From Symbioplanes lichenis (GTDB lineage Bacteria > Actinomycetota > Actinomycetes > Mycobacteriales > Micromonosporaceae), in assembly GCF_030709675.1 (NCBI RefSeq), contig NZ_JAUZQD010000015.1:124001-188000 (forward strand): a stretch of DNA of 64,000 bases. The letters run 5' to 3'. The notes beneath the pieces were generated by a model, which was given only the letters and a program-made list of their open reading frames with translations, ran no database searches and was not told the origin of the DNA. A program made the translations under genes and the position numbers. Below, one piece after another: positions 25,287 to 33,088 of the stretch; position 1 is the first letter of the stretch; each line of letters begins with the position of its first letter.

Positions 25287-27109
25287 CGGCGCAGGCCCGC
25301 CTGCTCGGTGGCAGGTATCAGGTCGGCGAGCTGCTGGGTTACGGCGGTATGGCCGAGGTGCACCGGGGTCGCGACCTCCGGCTCGGCCGCGACGTGGCCA
25401 TCAAGATGCTGCGCTCCGACCTGGCCCGGGACGCCACGTTCCAGGAGCGCTTCCGGCGCGAGGCGCAGAACTCGGCGGCCCTCAACCACCCCGCGATCGT
25501 CGCTGTCTATGACACGGGCGAGGAGACGTCGGACGCCGGCGAGCGGCAGCCGTTCATCGTCATGGAGTTCGTCAGCGGGCACACGCTGAAGGACGAGCTG
25601 GCCGCGCAGCAGCGCATCCCGACCCGGCGCGCCCTCGAGATCATCGCGGACATCTGCGCCGCGCTGGAGTTCAGCCACCGGCACGGGATCATCCACCGCG
25701 ACATCAAGCCCGGCAACGTGATGATCACGGCCAACGGGCAGGTCAAGGTCATGGACTTCGGCATCGCCCGGGCCCTGGCCAGCGGCGCCACCACGATGAC
25801 GCAGACCAGCGCGGTCATCGGCACGGCGCAGTACCTGTCGCCCGAGCAGGCGCGCGGCGAGTCCGTCGACGCCCGCTCCGACGTCTATGCCGCCGGCTGC
25901 GTGCTCTTCGAGCTCCTGGTGGGTCACCCGCCGTTCGTCGGCGACAGCCCGGTCAGCGTTGCGTACCAGCACGTACGCGAGACACCGCGCGCCCCGAGCG
26001 ACATCAACCACGAGGTGCCGCCGGAGGTCGACGCGATCGTCCTCAAGGCGCTCGCCAAGAACCCGCTCAACCGCTACCAGAGCGCGCAGGAGATGCGGGC
26101 CGACGCCCTGCGCGCCGTGGCGGGCCGCCCGGTCATGGCCCCCGCGGTCATGACCGAGGCCGAGACCATGGCGATGACCGGCGGCCTGATGGGGGCCCAG
26201 GCGCCCACGGCGATGACCCGGGCCATCCCCAACTCCACCACCGGCGCCCGCCCGGTGGTGCAGCCGCAGCGCAGGAATTCCTCCTGGGTGATGGCCGCGC
26301 TGGCCGCCCTGGGCGTGCTCACGGTGATCGCGCTGGGCATCGGTCTCGTCCTGGCCAACAACAACGGCGACGAGAGCGGCGACGCGCCTACGACGAAAGC
26401 GCTGCCCGAGGTCACCGGCGACAAGCTGAAGGACGCCCTCAACTCGCTCAAGACCGCCGGCTTCACCAACGTGGTGGAGGGCACCGCCGAGGAGCAGAAG
26501 AACTGCGGCGACACGGTGATCCGGCAGGAGCCGGTGGCGACCACGCAGGTCACCCTCGACCAGCAGATCACGCTGATCCCGTGCAAGGACCCGGCCAAGG
26601 TCCGCGTGCCCTCCAACCTCGAGGGCGGGTCCGAGGACGCGGCCGTCGAGGCGCTGAAGGGTCTCGGCCTGGTGGCCGAGGTCGAGCGTGTTGACAGCGC
26701 CTCCGAGGAGGGTCGGGTCGTCGACGTCGAGAAGGAGGGCGAGCAGGTCGATCCGGGCACGGAGATCACGGTCTCGGTGTCCCGCGGCAACCTGGTCGAG
26801 ATCCCGGACGTGAAGGGCAAGCAGCTCGAGGTGGCCAAGGCCCTGCTCGAGGAGAAGGGCTTCACCAAGATCCAGGTCGAGGAGTCGAACCAGCAGGGCG
26901 AGGCGGGCACGGTGGTCGCCCAGACGCCCGGCGCCAACCAGAAGCGCGGCAAGTCGACCACCATCACGCTGACGGTCATCGCCGAGCAGGAGCCGGAGCC
27001 CGACCCCTCGTCGCCCGAGCCCGACCCGAGCGGCTCGACCCCGCCGGACGACGGTGGCGACGGCGGCGGTGACGGGGAAGGCAACGGCGTACCAGGCCTC
27101 TTCGGCTGA
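25283..27109 (+). CDS. pknB: PknB: PASTA-containing Ser/Thr protein kinase
   Basis: The 608-residue kinase has a full cytoplasmic catalytic domain (~1-275: YGGMAEVHRG, VAIKML, HRDIKPGN, DFGIARAL, GTAQYLSPEQARGE). An activation-loop ATTMTQTSAVIGT carries the typical threonines. One membrane helix (~333-355) is followed by three extracellular PASTA domains (~370-570) and an Asp/Glu/Pro/Gly-rich tail. PASTA domains sense muropeptides or lipid II. M. tuberculosis PknB has four, so this one is shorter. The first PASTA contains two cysteines (KNCGD and IPCKD) that could form a disulphide. It is the last gene of the operon and is followed by two DnaA boxes and a terminator. Confidence 0.95.
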   Translation: MTAQARLLGGRYQVGELLGYGGMAEVHRGRDLRLGRDVAIKMLRSDLARDATFQERFRREAQNSAALNHPAIVAVYDTGEETSDAGERQPFIVMEFVSGHTLKDELAAQQRIPTRRALEIIADICAALEFSHRHGIIHRDIKPGNVMITANGQVKVMDFGIARALASGATTMTQTSAVIGTAQYLSPEQARGESVDARSDVYAAGCVLFELLVGHPPFVGDSPVSVAYQHVRETPRAPSDINHEVPPEVDAIVLKALAKNPLNRYQSAQEMRADALRAVAGRPVMAPAVMTEAETMAMTGGLMGAQAPTAMTRAIPNSTTGARPVVQPQRRNSSWVMAALAALGVLTVIALGIGLVLANNNGDESGDAPTTKALPEVTGDKLKDALNSLKTAGFTNVVEGTAEEQKNCGDTVIRQEPVATTQVTLDQQITLIPCKDPAKVRVPSNLEGGSEDAAVEALKGLGLVAEVERVDSASEEGRVVDVEKEGEQVDPGTEITVSVSRGNLVEIPDVKGKQLEVAKALLEEKGFTKIQVEESNQQGEAGTVVAQTPGANQKRGKSTTITLTVIAEQEPEPDPSSPEPDPSGSTPPDDGGDGGGDGEGNGVPGLFG

Positions 27110-27117
27110 CGCCCGAG

Positions 27118-27145
27118 TTATCCACAGGGCTTCGCGTTGTCCACA
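27118..27145 (+). promoter_or_regulatory. Two DnaA boxes downstream of pknB
   Basis: TTATCCACA (27118-27126) and TTGTCCACA (27137-27145) lie in the same orientation, 19 bp start to start. The first is the classic bacterial DnaA box and the second the form favoured in actinobacteria. They are between the pknB stop and its terminator. Two boxes alone do not make an origin; DnaA titration or regulation is possible. Confidence 0.55.
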
Positions 27146-27177
27146 GGCCCGGCCATCGTCTCGGTGGCCGGGCCTTG
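27146..27177 (+). terminator. Terminator of the fhaA-pknB operon
   Basis: GGCCCGGCCA pairs perfectly with TGGCCGGGCC (10 bp, nine-base loop), followed by TTGT. It starts 37 bases after the pknB stop and immediately after the second DnaA box. Confidence 0.75.
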
Positions 27178-27196
27178 TGCTGGCTAGCCTTCGTCC

Positions 27197-28282
27197 ATGA
27201 GCCGGATTCATGACGTGACGTGGCGGGGCTTCGGCAGCGACAACTATGCCGGGGCGCATCCCGAGGTGCTGGCGGCGATCGCCGAGGCCAACGGCGGGCA
27301 TCAGGTCTCCTACGGGGCCGATGTCTACACCCAGCGGCTGGCCGAGGTCGTCCGCGAGCACTTCGGCGCGCGGGCCGAGGTCTTCCCGGTCTTCAACGGC
27401 ACCGGGGCGAACGTCGTGGCGCTCACCGGGCTGCTGCCGCGCTGGGGTGCCGTGATCGCGACGAGCACGGCCCACCTGCACACCGACGAGAACGGCGCTC
27501 CCGAGCGAGTCGGTGGGCTCAAGGTGCTGACCGTCGACACCCCGGACGGCAAGCTCACGCCCGAGCTCGTCGACCGGCAGGCGTGGGGCTGGGGCGACGA
27601 GCACCGGGCGCAGCCGCTCGCCGTGAGCATCACCCAGACCACCGAGCTGGGCACGCTCTACACCCCCGACGAGGTACGCACCCTCGCCGACCATGTCCAC
27701 GCCCAGGGCATGACGCTGCACATGGACGGCGCGCGCGTGGCGAATGCGGCCGCTGCCCTGGGCGTGCCGTTGCGGGCCTTCACGACCGATGCCGGCGTGG
27801 ACGTGCTGAGCTTCGGTGGCACCAAGAACGGCCTGCTCTACGGGGAGGCGGTCATCGTCCTCGACCCGTCCGCCGTGCGGGGGCTGACCTATCTCCGCAA
27901 GCTGACCATGCAGCTGGCGTCGAAGATGCGCTTCGTGAGCGCGCAGCTGCTGGCGCTCTTCGCGGACGACCTCTATCTGCGCTCGGCCGGGCACGCCAAC
28001 GCGATGGCGGCCCGGCTGCGCACGACCCTCGAGCGGGCGATCGCCGCCGGGGAGGTCACCGGGTTGGGCTTCAGCCGGCCGACGCAGGCCAACGCCGTGT
28101 TCGCGGTCCTGCCCCGGGAGGCGGCGGACCGCATCCGGGAGAAGGTGCCGTTCTACGACTGGGACCGGGCGACGGGCGAGGTGCGCTGGATGACCGCCTT
28201 CGACACCACCGAGGCGGACGTGGACGCGTTCGCGGCGGTGATCCGCGCGGAGCTGGCGGGGGCCAGCCTCAGCCGATCATGA
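27197..28282 (+). CDS. Low-specificity L-threonine aldolase
   Basis: The 361-residue PLP enzyme cleaves L-threonine (and allo-threonine) to glycine and acetaldehyde. The N-terminal SDNYAGAHPEVLAAI block, LHMDGARVANAA (PLP-contacting Asp and Arg) and FGGTKNGLLYGE with the Schiff-base lysine (about residue 210) are all present, and the length is typical of the beta-eliminating lyase/threonine aldolase family. ATG at 27197. Its last 14 bases overlap the end of the convergent LamG gene. It interrupts the otherwise conserved pknB to crgA/trpG neighbourhood. Confidence 0.9.
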   Translation: MSRIHDVTWRGFGSDNYAGAHPEVLAAIAEANGGHQVSYGADVYTQRLAEVVREHFGARAEVFPVFNGTGANVVALTGLLPRWGAVIATSTAHLHTDENGAPERVGGLKVLTVDTPDGKLTPELVDRQAWGWGDEHRAQPLAVSITQTTELGTLYTPDEVRTLADHVHAQGMTLHMDGARVANAAAALGVPLRAFTTDAGVDVLSFGGTKNGLLYGEAVIVLDPSAVRGLTYLRKLTMQLASKMRFVSAQLLALFADDLYLRSAGHANAMAARLRTTLERAIAAGEVTGLGFSRPTQANAVFAVLPREAADRIREKVPFYDWDRATGEVRWMTAFDTTEADVDAFAAVIRAELAGASLSRS

Positions 28283-29144
28283 GGAACACGTTGTCGATCT
28301 GGCCGGCGTACTGGTCGTTGCCCTTGCCGGCACCCTTCCCGCCGACGCGCAGTGGCTCGGCGTTGGCGATGGAGAGGTTCTTGGGGACGGGCACCGCGGC
28401 GCGCTCGACGCCGTCGACGATGAGCGAGAGGCGGTTGGCGCTCCGGGCGCACATGAGGGTGTGCCACTTGCCGTCGGCGACGTCGACGCGGGGCTCGGCG
28501 CGATAGATCGTCCGGGTGCGGCCGGCCACCACGCAGCTCGGGTGGCCCTGGGTGTGGTCGACCTGCAGCTTGAACTGGCTGCCGCCGCCGACCGAGTAGC
28601 CCTTCTGGAAGACGTTGGCCCCGTCGGCCAGGTCGCTGTGGGACATGCGGATGGAGGCGCCGTACCGCATCGGGCGGGTGCCCGGGTTGAGGTTGTCGTC
28701 GCGCAGGCCTTGGAGGATCGCGCGGGGGCACTCGCGCTCGCGGACCAGGGTGCAGCGGTTGGGATATTGGACGGCGAGGCCCTTGCCTTGGCGGACCAGG
28801 CTCAGGGTGCCGCCGTTCTGCACGTGCGGGCGCAGCAGGTAGCCGCCGTGGGTGTCGGTGATCGGGCGGTTCACGCCGCCGTCGAAGGTGTAGCGGATCG
28901 AGACCGATTCGCGCGCGGTGCCGATCTTGCTCGTCTGGGCCTGGGCGGCGAACGCGGCGGTGTCGCTGGTCAGCACGCCGGCGGAGGGCCGGGGCGAGGG
29001 CTCGTGGGACACCGGGCGCGGATGCCGCGGGGCGGCGTCGCTCGGCTCGGCGAAGTGGACGGCGCTGAGCAGGGTGATGCCGAGGATTGCGATGGTCGCC
29101 AGCGCACCGAACGGGCTGAACCATGACCGGCGAGTGTCGTACAT
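28269..29144 (-). CDS. Membrane-anchored LamG-like (concanavalin fold) protein
   Basis: The 291-residue protein has a short cytoplasmic N-terminus, one membrane helix or uncleaved signal (~12-35, ATIAILGITLLSAVHF) and an extracellular laminin-G/concanavalin-like domain (~75-290). Typical features are RYTFDG at its start, VDVADGKWHTLMCARSANRLSLIVDGVE in the middle and GQIDNVFLMIG at the C-terminus. Four cysteines could form two disulphides. Such domains bind carbohydrates or act as adhesion modules. ATG at 29144 is used; a TTG at 29159 is possible. It overlaps the convergent threonine aldolase gene by 14 bp. Confidence 0.8.
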   Translation of the reverse strand: MYDTRRSWFSPFGALATIAILGITLLSAVHFAEPSDAAPRHPRPVSHEPSPRPSAGVLTSDTAAFAAQAQTSKIGTARESVSIRYTFDGGVNRPITDTHGGYLLRPHVQNGGTLSLVRQGKGLAVQYPNRCTLVRERECPRAILQGLRDDNLNPGTRPMRYGASIRMSHSDLADGANVFQKGYSVGGGSQFKLQVDHTQGHPSCVVAGRTRTIYRAEPRVDVADGKWHTLMCARSANRLSLIVDGVERAAVPVPKNLSIANAEPLRVGGKGAGKGNDQYAGQIDNVFLMIG

Positions 29145-29473
29145 GCGGCTATTGTCCAAATGCCGGCATTAAGTGTTAAGTCCAAACTCCGGGTCGGCGC
29201 AAAAGTGGCATAAAGCACTCCCACGCGGTAGCCCGATCGGCGGTCCCACCCCTCCCGACAGCCCCCAAACCTCCAAGCCTATCGCGTTCCGTTGCGGCGC
29301 GATCACCGTGCGACGCTCGCCCGTGCCGTAGAACGTCGGCCGCGTGGCGTGGTGTGAGGCGCGGTCGTGCGGCGTGGCTTGGGGCGCGAACCGAGCGGCG
29401 TCGTGTGGAGCGCTGGCTGTTCGCAACAGTCGCAGCAAACGCAACCGCGCTGGTCGTCGCGGCTTGGAAACGG
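29145..29473. other. GT-rich intergenic region
   Basis: About 330 bases lie between the LamG gene start and the EtfD terminator. The plus strand from 29341 to 29420 is unusually rich in G and T (GCGTGGCGTGGTGTG-like runs). No ORF with normal codon use or ribosome site is present. The promoter of the LamG gene should lie at its left end. Confidence 0.4.
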
Positions 29474-29506
29474 CGAACGCCCGACGGGTGGGCCGTCGGG
29501 CGTTCG
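29474..29506 (-). terminator. Terminator of etfD-type gene
   Basis: CGAACGCCCGACGG pairs perfectly with CCGTCGGGCGTTCG (14 bp, five-base loop), 14 bases past the stop codon of the minus-strand gene. Confidence 0.75.
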
Positions 29507-29519
29507 GTGGAGTTCCGGG

Positions 29520-31655
29520 TCAGGCCGGGGTTTTTTCCGGCTTGATGCTGCGGAGGAGGACGCTGGCGACGTCGACGACTTCGACGTTGTCTTGTTCGCC
29601 CTTGCCGGTGACGCCGTCGCCGATCATGGTGTAGCAGAAGGGGCAGCCGACGGCGATGGTCTTGGCGCCGGTGGCGAGGGCCTCTTCGGTGCGTTCGACG
29701 TTGATGCGCTTGCCGATCTTTTCCTCCATCCACATGCGGGCACCGCCGGCGCCGCAGCAGAAGGAGCGTTCGGAGTTGCGGGGCATCTCGACGAGGTTGG
29801 CGGCCGAGCCGAGGACCTCGCGGGGCGCCTCGAAGACCCGGTTGTGGCGGCCCAGGTAGCAGGGGTCGTGATAGGTGACGTCGCCCTCGATGGGCTGGAC
29901 CGGGGTGAGCTTGCCGGTCTGGACCAGGTGCTGGAGCAGCTGGGTGTGGTGGACGACCTCGACCTTCAGGCCCAGCTGCTCGTACTCGTTGCCGAGGGTG
30001 TTGAAGCAGTGGGGGCAGGTGGCGACGATGCGCTTGACGTTGGCTTCCTGCAGGGTCTCGACGTTTTGCTGGGCGAGCATCTGGAAGACGAACTCGTTGC
30101 CGATGCGGCGGGCCGGGTCGCCCGAGCAGGTCTCGCCCTCGCCGAGGATGGCGAAGTCGACGCCGGCCTCGTGGAGGAGGGTGGCGACGGCCCGGGTGGT
30201 CTTCTTGGCGCGGTCCTCGAAGGCGCCGGCGCAGCCGACCCAGAAGAGGTAGTCGAAGTCGGCCTCGCCCACGCGCTTGATCTCGAAGTCGAGGCCCTTG
30301 GTCCAGTCCTCGCGGGTGTTCTGCGGGGCGCCCCAGGGGTTGCCCTTGTTCTCGAGGTTGCGCAGCATGACGCCGGCCTCGGCCGGGAACGACGACTCGA
30401 TCAGCACCTGGTAGCGCCGCATGTCGACGATGTGGTCCACGTGCTCGATGTCGACCGGGCACTGCTCGACGCACGCGCCGCAGGTGGTGCACGACCAGAG
30501 CACGTCGGGGTCGATGACGCCCTGCTCCTCCTCGGTGCCGATCAGCGGGCGGTTGCCCTCGGCCAGGGCGAGCACGTCCATGTGGGCCAGCTGCGCCTCG
30601 GTGGCCTTCTCCTCACCGGTGAGGTCCTTGCCGCCTCCGGCCAGAAGATAAGGCGCCTTCGCGTACGCATGATCGCGCAGCGACAGTACGAGCAGCTTCG
30701 GTGACAGCGGCTTGGCGGTGTTCCAGGCGGGGCACTGTGACTGGCAGCGGCCACATTCGGTGCAGGTCGAGAAGTCGAGCAGGCCCTTCCAGGTGAACTG
30801 CTCGACCTGGGCGACGCCGAACTGGTCCTTCTCCGGGTCGGCCTCCTCGAAGTCGAGGGGCTTGCCCTGGCTCATCATCGGGCGCAGCGCACCGAGGCCC
30901 GAGCCCGCCGGCTTCTCCGGGGCGCGCTTGAAGAAGATGTTGAAGAAGGCCAGGAAGCGGTGCCAGGCCACGCCCATCGTCACGTTGAGCGCGATGGTGA
31001 TCAGCCAGCCCATGGAGATGAAGATCTTGACCAGGGCCACCCAGGTCGGGCCGTCGGCCGCGGCGGGCAGGAGCGCACCGACGCCGTGGCTGACCGGGGT
31101 CGCCCAGGTCGCGTACTCGAAGGTGTCGTTGGCGACCTTGAACCCGCGGATGAGGAAGCCGCAGATCAGGACGCCGACGATGATCGCTTCGACGAAGTAG
31201 CCCTGCCACATCGTCGAGCCCGCGAAGCGCGACAGCTTGGCCCGGCGCGATCGCTGGCGCACATAGATCAGGTAGAGGATGCCGAGCAGGCCCAGGACGC
31301 CGATCCACTCGGTGACGAAGCCGTAGACGACCCAGTGGCCGATGATCGGCAGGCCGTGCGCCGGGTCGACGATCTCGAAGTAGGCCTCGAGCACGAGCAG
31401 GAACAGGATCATGAAGGAGACCATCACGAACCAGTGCGCCGCGCCGATCGCGCTCCATTTGAGCATGCGGGTGTGACCCAGGGTCTCGACCAGCATGGTC
31501 TTGGTGCGGGTGCCCTTGTCGGTGAAGCGGGCCGGGTCCGGCTGACCCTGCCGGATCACTGCCGTCATCGAGATGACGGCGCGCACCGCGAGGACGACGG
31601 CCACGATCGTGATCGCGCCGGCCAGGACGGTGGCGACGATCTGAGCGACGCCCAT
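29520..31655 (-). CDS. etfD: EtfD-type membrane Fe-S oxidoreductase (ETF:quinone electron transfer)
   Basis: The 711-residue protein matches the Rv0338c/EtfD architecture. About six membrane helices (residues ~1-260) resemble the gamma subunit of nitrate reductase or heterodisulfide reductase. Two 4Fe-4S motifs follow (CTECGRCQSQCP near 295 and CTTCGACVEQCP near 390), then two CCG domains (CPHCFNTLGNE, HDPCYLGRHN, FCCGAGGARMW). In mycobacteria EtfD accepts electrons from ETF, reduced by acyl-CoA dehydrogenases, and passes them to menaquinone. The window encodes two acyl-CoA dehydrogenases, one carrying the same upstream operator motif as this gene. ATG at 31655 follows GAGGAGG about 12 bases upstream. 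It is monocistronic, between the LamG gene and crgA. Confidence 0.88.
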   Translation of the reverse strand: MGVAQIVATVLAGAITIVAVVLAVRAVISMTAVIRQGQPDPARFTDKGTRTKTMLVETLGHTRMLKWSAIGAAHWFVMVSFMILFLLVLEAYFEIVDPAHGLPIIGHWVVYGFVTEWIGVLGLLGILYLIYVRQRSRRAKLSRFAGSTMWQGYFVEAIIVGVLICGFLIRGFKVANDTFEYATWATPVSHGVGALLPAAADGPTWVALVKIFISMGWLITIALNVTMGVAWHRFLAFFNIFFKRAPEKPAGSGLGALRPMMSQGKPLDFEEADPEKDQFGVAQVEQFTWKGLLDFSTCTECGRCQSQCPAWNTAKPLSPKLLVLSLRDHAYAKAPYLLAGGGKDLTGEEKATEAQLAHMDVLALAEGNRPLIGTEEEQGVIDPDVLWSCTTCGACVEQCPVDIEHVDHIVDMRRYQVLIESSFPAEAGVMLRNLENKGNPWGAPQNTREDWTKGLDFEIKRVGEADFDYLFWVGCAGAFEDRAKKTTRAVATLLHEAGVDFAILGEGETCSGDPARRIGNEFVFQMLAQQNVETLQEANVKRIVATCPHCFNTLGNEYEQLGLKVEVVHHTQLLQHLVQTGKLTPVQPIEGDVTYHDPCYLGRHNRVFEAPREVLGSAANLVEMPRNSERSFCCGAGGARMWMEEKIGKRINVERTEEALATGAKTIAVGCPFCYTMIGDGVTGKGEQDNVEVVDVASVLLRSIKPEKTPA

Positions 31656-31692
31656 CTGCGTTGTGCCTCCTCGGTCGGGGGTCCCGACCTAT

Positions 31693-31709
31693 GTTACCCA
31701 TCAGTAATC
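31693..31709 (-). promoter_or_regulatory. TTACTGAYGGGTAAC operator upstream of etfD
   Basis: On the minus strand the sequence reads GATTACTGATGGGTAAC, 38 bases before the start codon, with near-symmetric arms TTAC/GTAA. It differs at one base from the site before the FadE5-type gene (43001-43016). A TetR-type repressor site is inferred. Confidence 0.6.
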
Positions 31710-31778
31710 AGATTCCGCGCGCAAGAACCCCCAGCATGACCCGGGTGTACGCGGCCACGCGCGCGACAAAAGCCGAAA

Positions 31779-31811
31779 GCGCACCTTCGGGAACGTGCCC
31801 CGGAGGTGCGC
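31779..31811 (-). terminator. Hairpin downstream of crgA
   Basis: GCGCACCT pairs with AGGTGCGC, and internal GGG/CCC can extend the stem. It starts 19 bases beyond the crgA stop on the minus strand. Confidence 0.5.
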
Positions 31812-31829
31812 GGTCGGATCAGAGCGGAC

Positions 31830-32093
31830 TCAGCGCCAGCGCGAGAGGATCGCCAGCGAGGCGACCATGGAACCGAAGCCGACGAGCAGGTTCCAGTACT
31901 GCCACGACTCCACCGGCCAGCGCTGCTCGGAGAGGTAGTACACGACCAGCCACGCGATGCCGAAGACGATCAGGAAGACGGCCGTGATCGGCAGCCAGAC
32001 CGGACTCGGCTTCTTCGACGCGGCCGTGACCGCGGGACGGATGTCCGTCGGCGGCGTGTAGACCTTCTTCTTGCGAACCTGTGACTTCGGCAC
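31830..32093 (-). CDS. crgA: CrgA cell division protein
   Basis: The 87-residue protein has a basic N-terminus (PKSQVRKKKVYTPP) and two membrane helices (~34-58 and ~66-84, ending AILSRWR), the standard CrgA form. CrgA coordinates FtsZ, PBPs and the septal complex and inhibits premature septation in streptomycetes. The GTG at 32093 is decided by AGGAGAG five to eight bases upstream; the longer in-frame reading has no ribosome site. Divergence from a DUF881 gene next to trpG matches the origin-proximal arrangement known in mycobacteria. Confidence 0.93.
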   Translation of the reverse strand: MPKSQVRKKKVYTPPTDIRPAVTAASKKPSPVWLPITAVFLIVFGIAWLVVYYLSEQRWPVESWQYWNLLVGFGSMVASLAILSRWR

Positions 32094-32278
32094 GGTGCTC
32101 TCCTGAGGGCAACAAGTGGTGAACAACCCACCTCTGAGCGGCTCCGGGGACTCCGAAAGCTGCCCGTGGCGAATACTGTTCGATAGCTAGCGTAGTCAAG
32201 ACGGCACGCGCACAGGCACCCGCCGGTGGCTTTTCGGTCACTGCAGGGTCACGGACATCCTCGGGGAGGAAGGCCGAC

Positions 32279-33088
32279 GTGGAGTACACCACGGGGACGC
32301 CCTCGTGGCGACTTGTCATGCGCCGCGCCTTGAGCGCGTTGCGGCCACGGCGTCTGGGGCAGCGGCAGGGCGGCTGGGGGCTGGGCGTGCCATTGATCGC
32401 CCTCGCTGCCGGACTGCTCTTCACGACCTCCGCCACGACCGCCGACGGCACGGCTCTGCGCGATGACCGGCGCCCCCAGCTGGCCCAGCTGATCGCCGAC
32501 AAGCGCGAGCGGGTCGAGCAGCAGGACGAGCGCGCCTCCGATCTGCTCGCGGAGGTCGACCGCGACTCCGCCAAGCTCGCCGACACGGACGTTCCGGTGA
32601 AGAAGGCCCGCGAGCGAGCCGACGCGCTGCGGCAGCAGGCCGGCTTCACCGATCTCGGCGGCCCCGGTCTCACCGTGACCCTCAACGACTCCTCCCGGCG
32701 GCCCGCGGACATGTCCGGAGACGACGTCCAGAACGACGATCTCGTCGTCCACCAGGGTGATGTTCAGGCGGTCGTGAACGCTCTCTGGGCTGGTGGGGCC
32801 GAGGCAATGTCAATCATGGATGTCCGTGTGATCTCCACGAGCGCGGTACGCTGTGTCGGCAACACGCTGCTGTTGCACGGCCAGGTGTTCTCGCCTCCTT
32901 TCAAGATCACGGCGATCGGCGAACCCACAGACATGCGCCGAGCGTTGGAGTCCTCTGAAGGTGTTCAACAATTTCGGGACGCCGTGGCCAGTTTCGGCCT
33001 CGGCTACACGGAGACCGTCGAGAGGAACGTGACTGTGCGGGCGTACGACGGGTCGAGCGACCTCCGATCCGCCGAGGTCACCGAGTGA
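32279..33088 (+). CDS. DUF881 membrane protein
   Basis: The 269-residue protein has a basic N-terminus, one membrane helix (~37-57), a coiled-coil-prone segment (~65-115, rich in Asp/Arg/Glu/Leu) and a DUF881 domain (~120-265; GGPGLTVTLNDS, VVNALWAGGAEAMSIMDVRV, HGQVFSPPFKITAIGEP). It corresponds to Rv0012-type proteins next to crgA and trpG in mycobacteria. The role is unproven; an envelope or division function is inferred from conserved position. The GTG start follows GGGGAGGAAGG. Its stop overlaps the sortase start by one base. Confidence 0.88.
   Translation: MEYTTGTPSWRLVMRRALSALRPRRLGQRQGGWGLGVPLIALAAGLLFTTSATTADGTALRDDRRPQLAQLIADKRERVEQQDERASDLLAEVDRDSAKLADTDVPVKKARERADALRQQAGFTDLGGPGLTVTLNDSSRRPADMSGDDVQNDDLVVHQGDVQAVVNALWAGGAEAMSIMDVRVISTSAVRCVGNTLLLHGQVFSPPFKITAIGEPTDMRRALESSEGVQQFRDAVASFGLGYTETVERNVTVRAYDGSSDLRSAEVTE

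Noticed and set aside
27118..27145. Chromosome origin
   Set aside because: Only two DnaA boxes were found and dnaA, dnaN or gyrB are absent; oriC has many boxes.
25007..27994. Minus-strand open frame of 995 codons
   Set aside because: It is antisense to pknB and threonine aldolase and explained by high GC content.
29169..29444. Small minus-strand frame of 91 codons in the LamG-etfD gap
   Set aside because: No ribosome site, odd composition (His/Arg/Thr-rich) and overlap with the promoter region.
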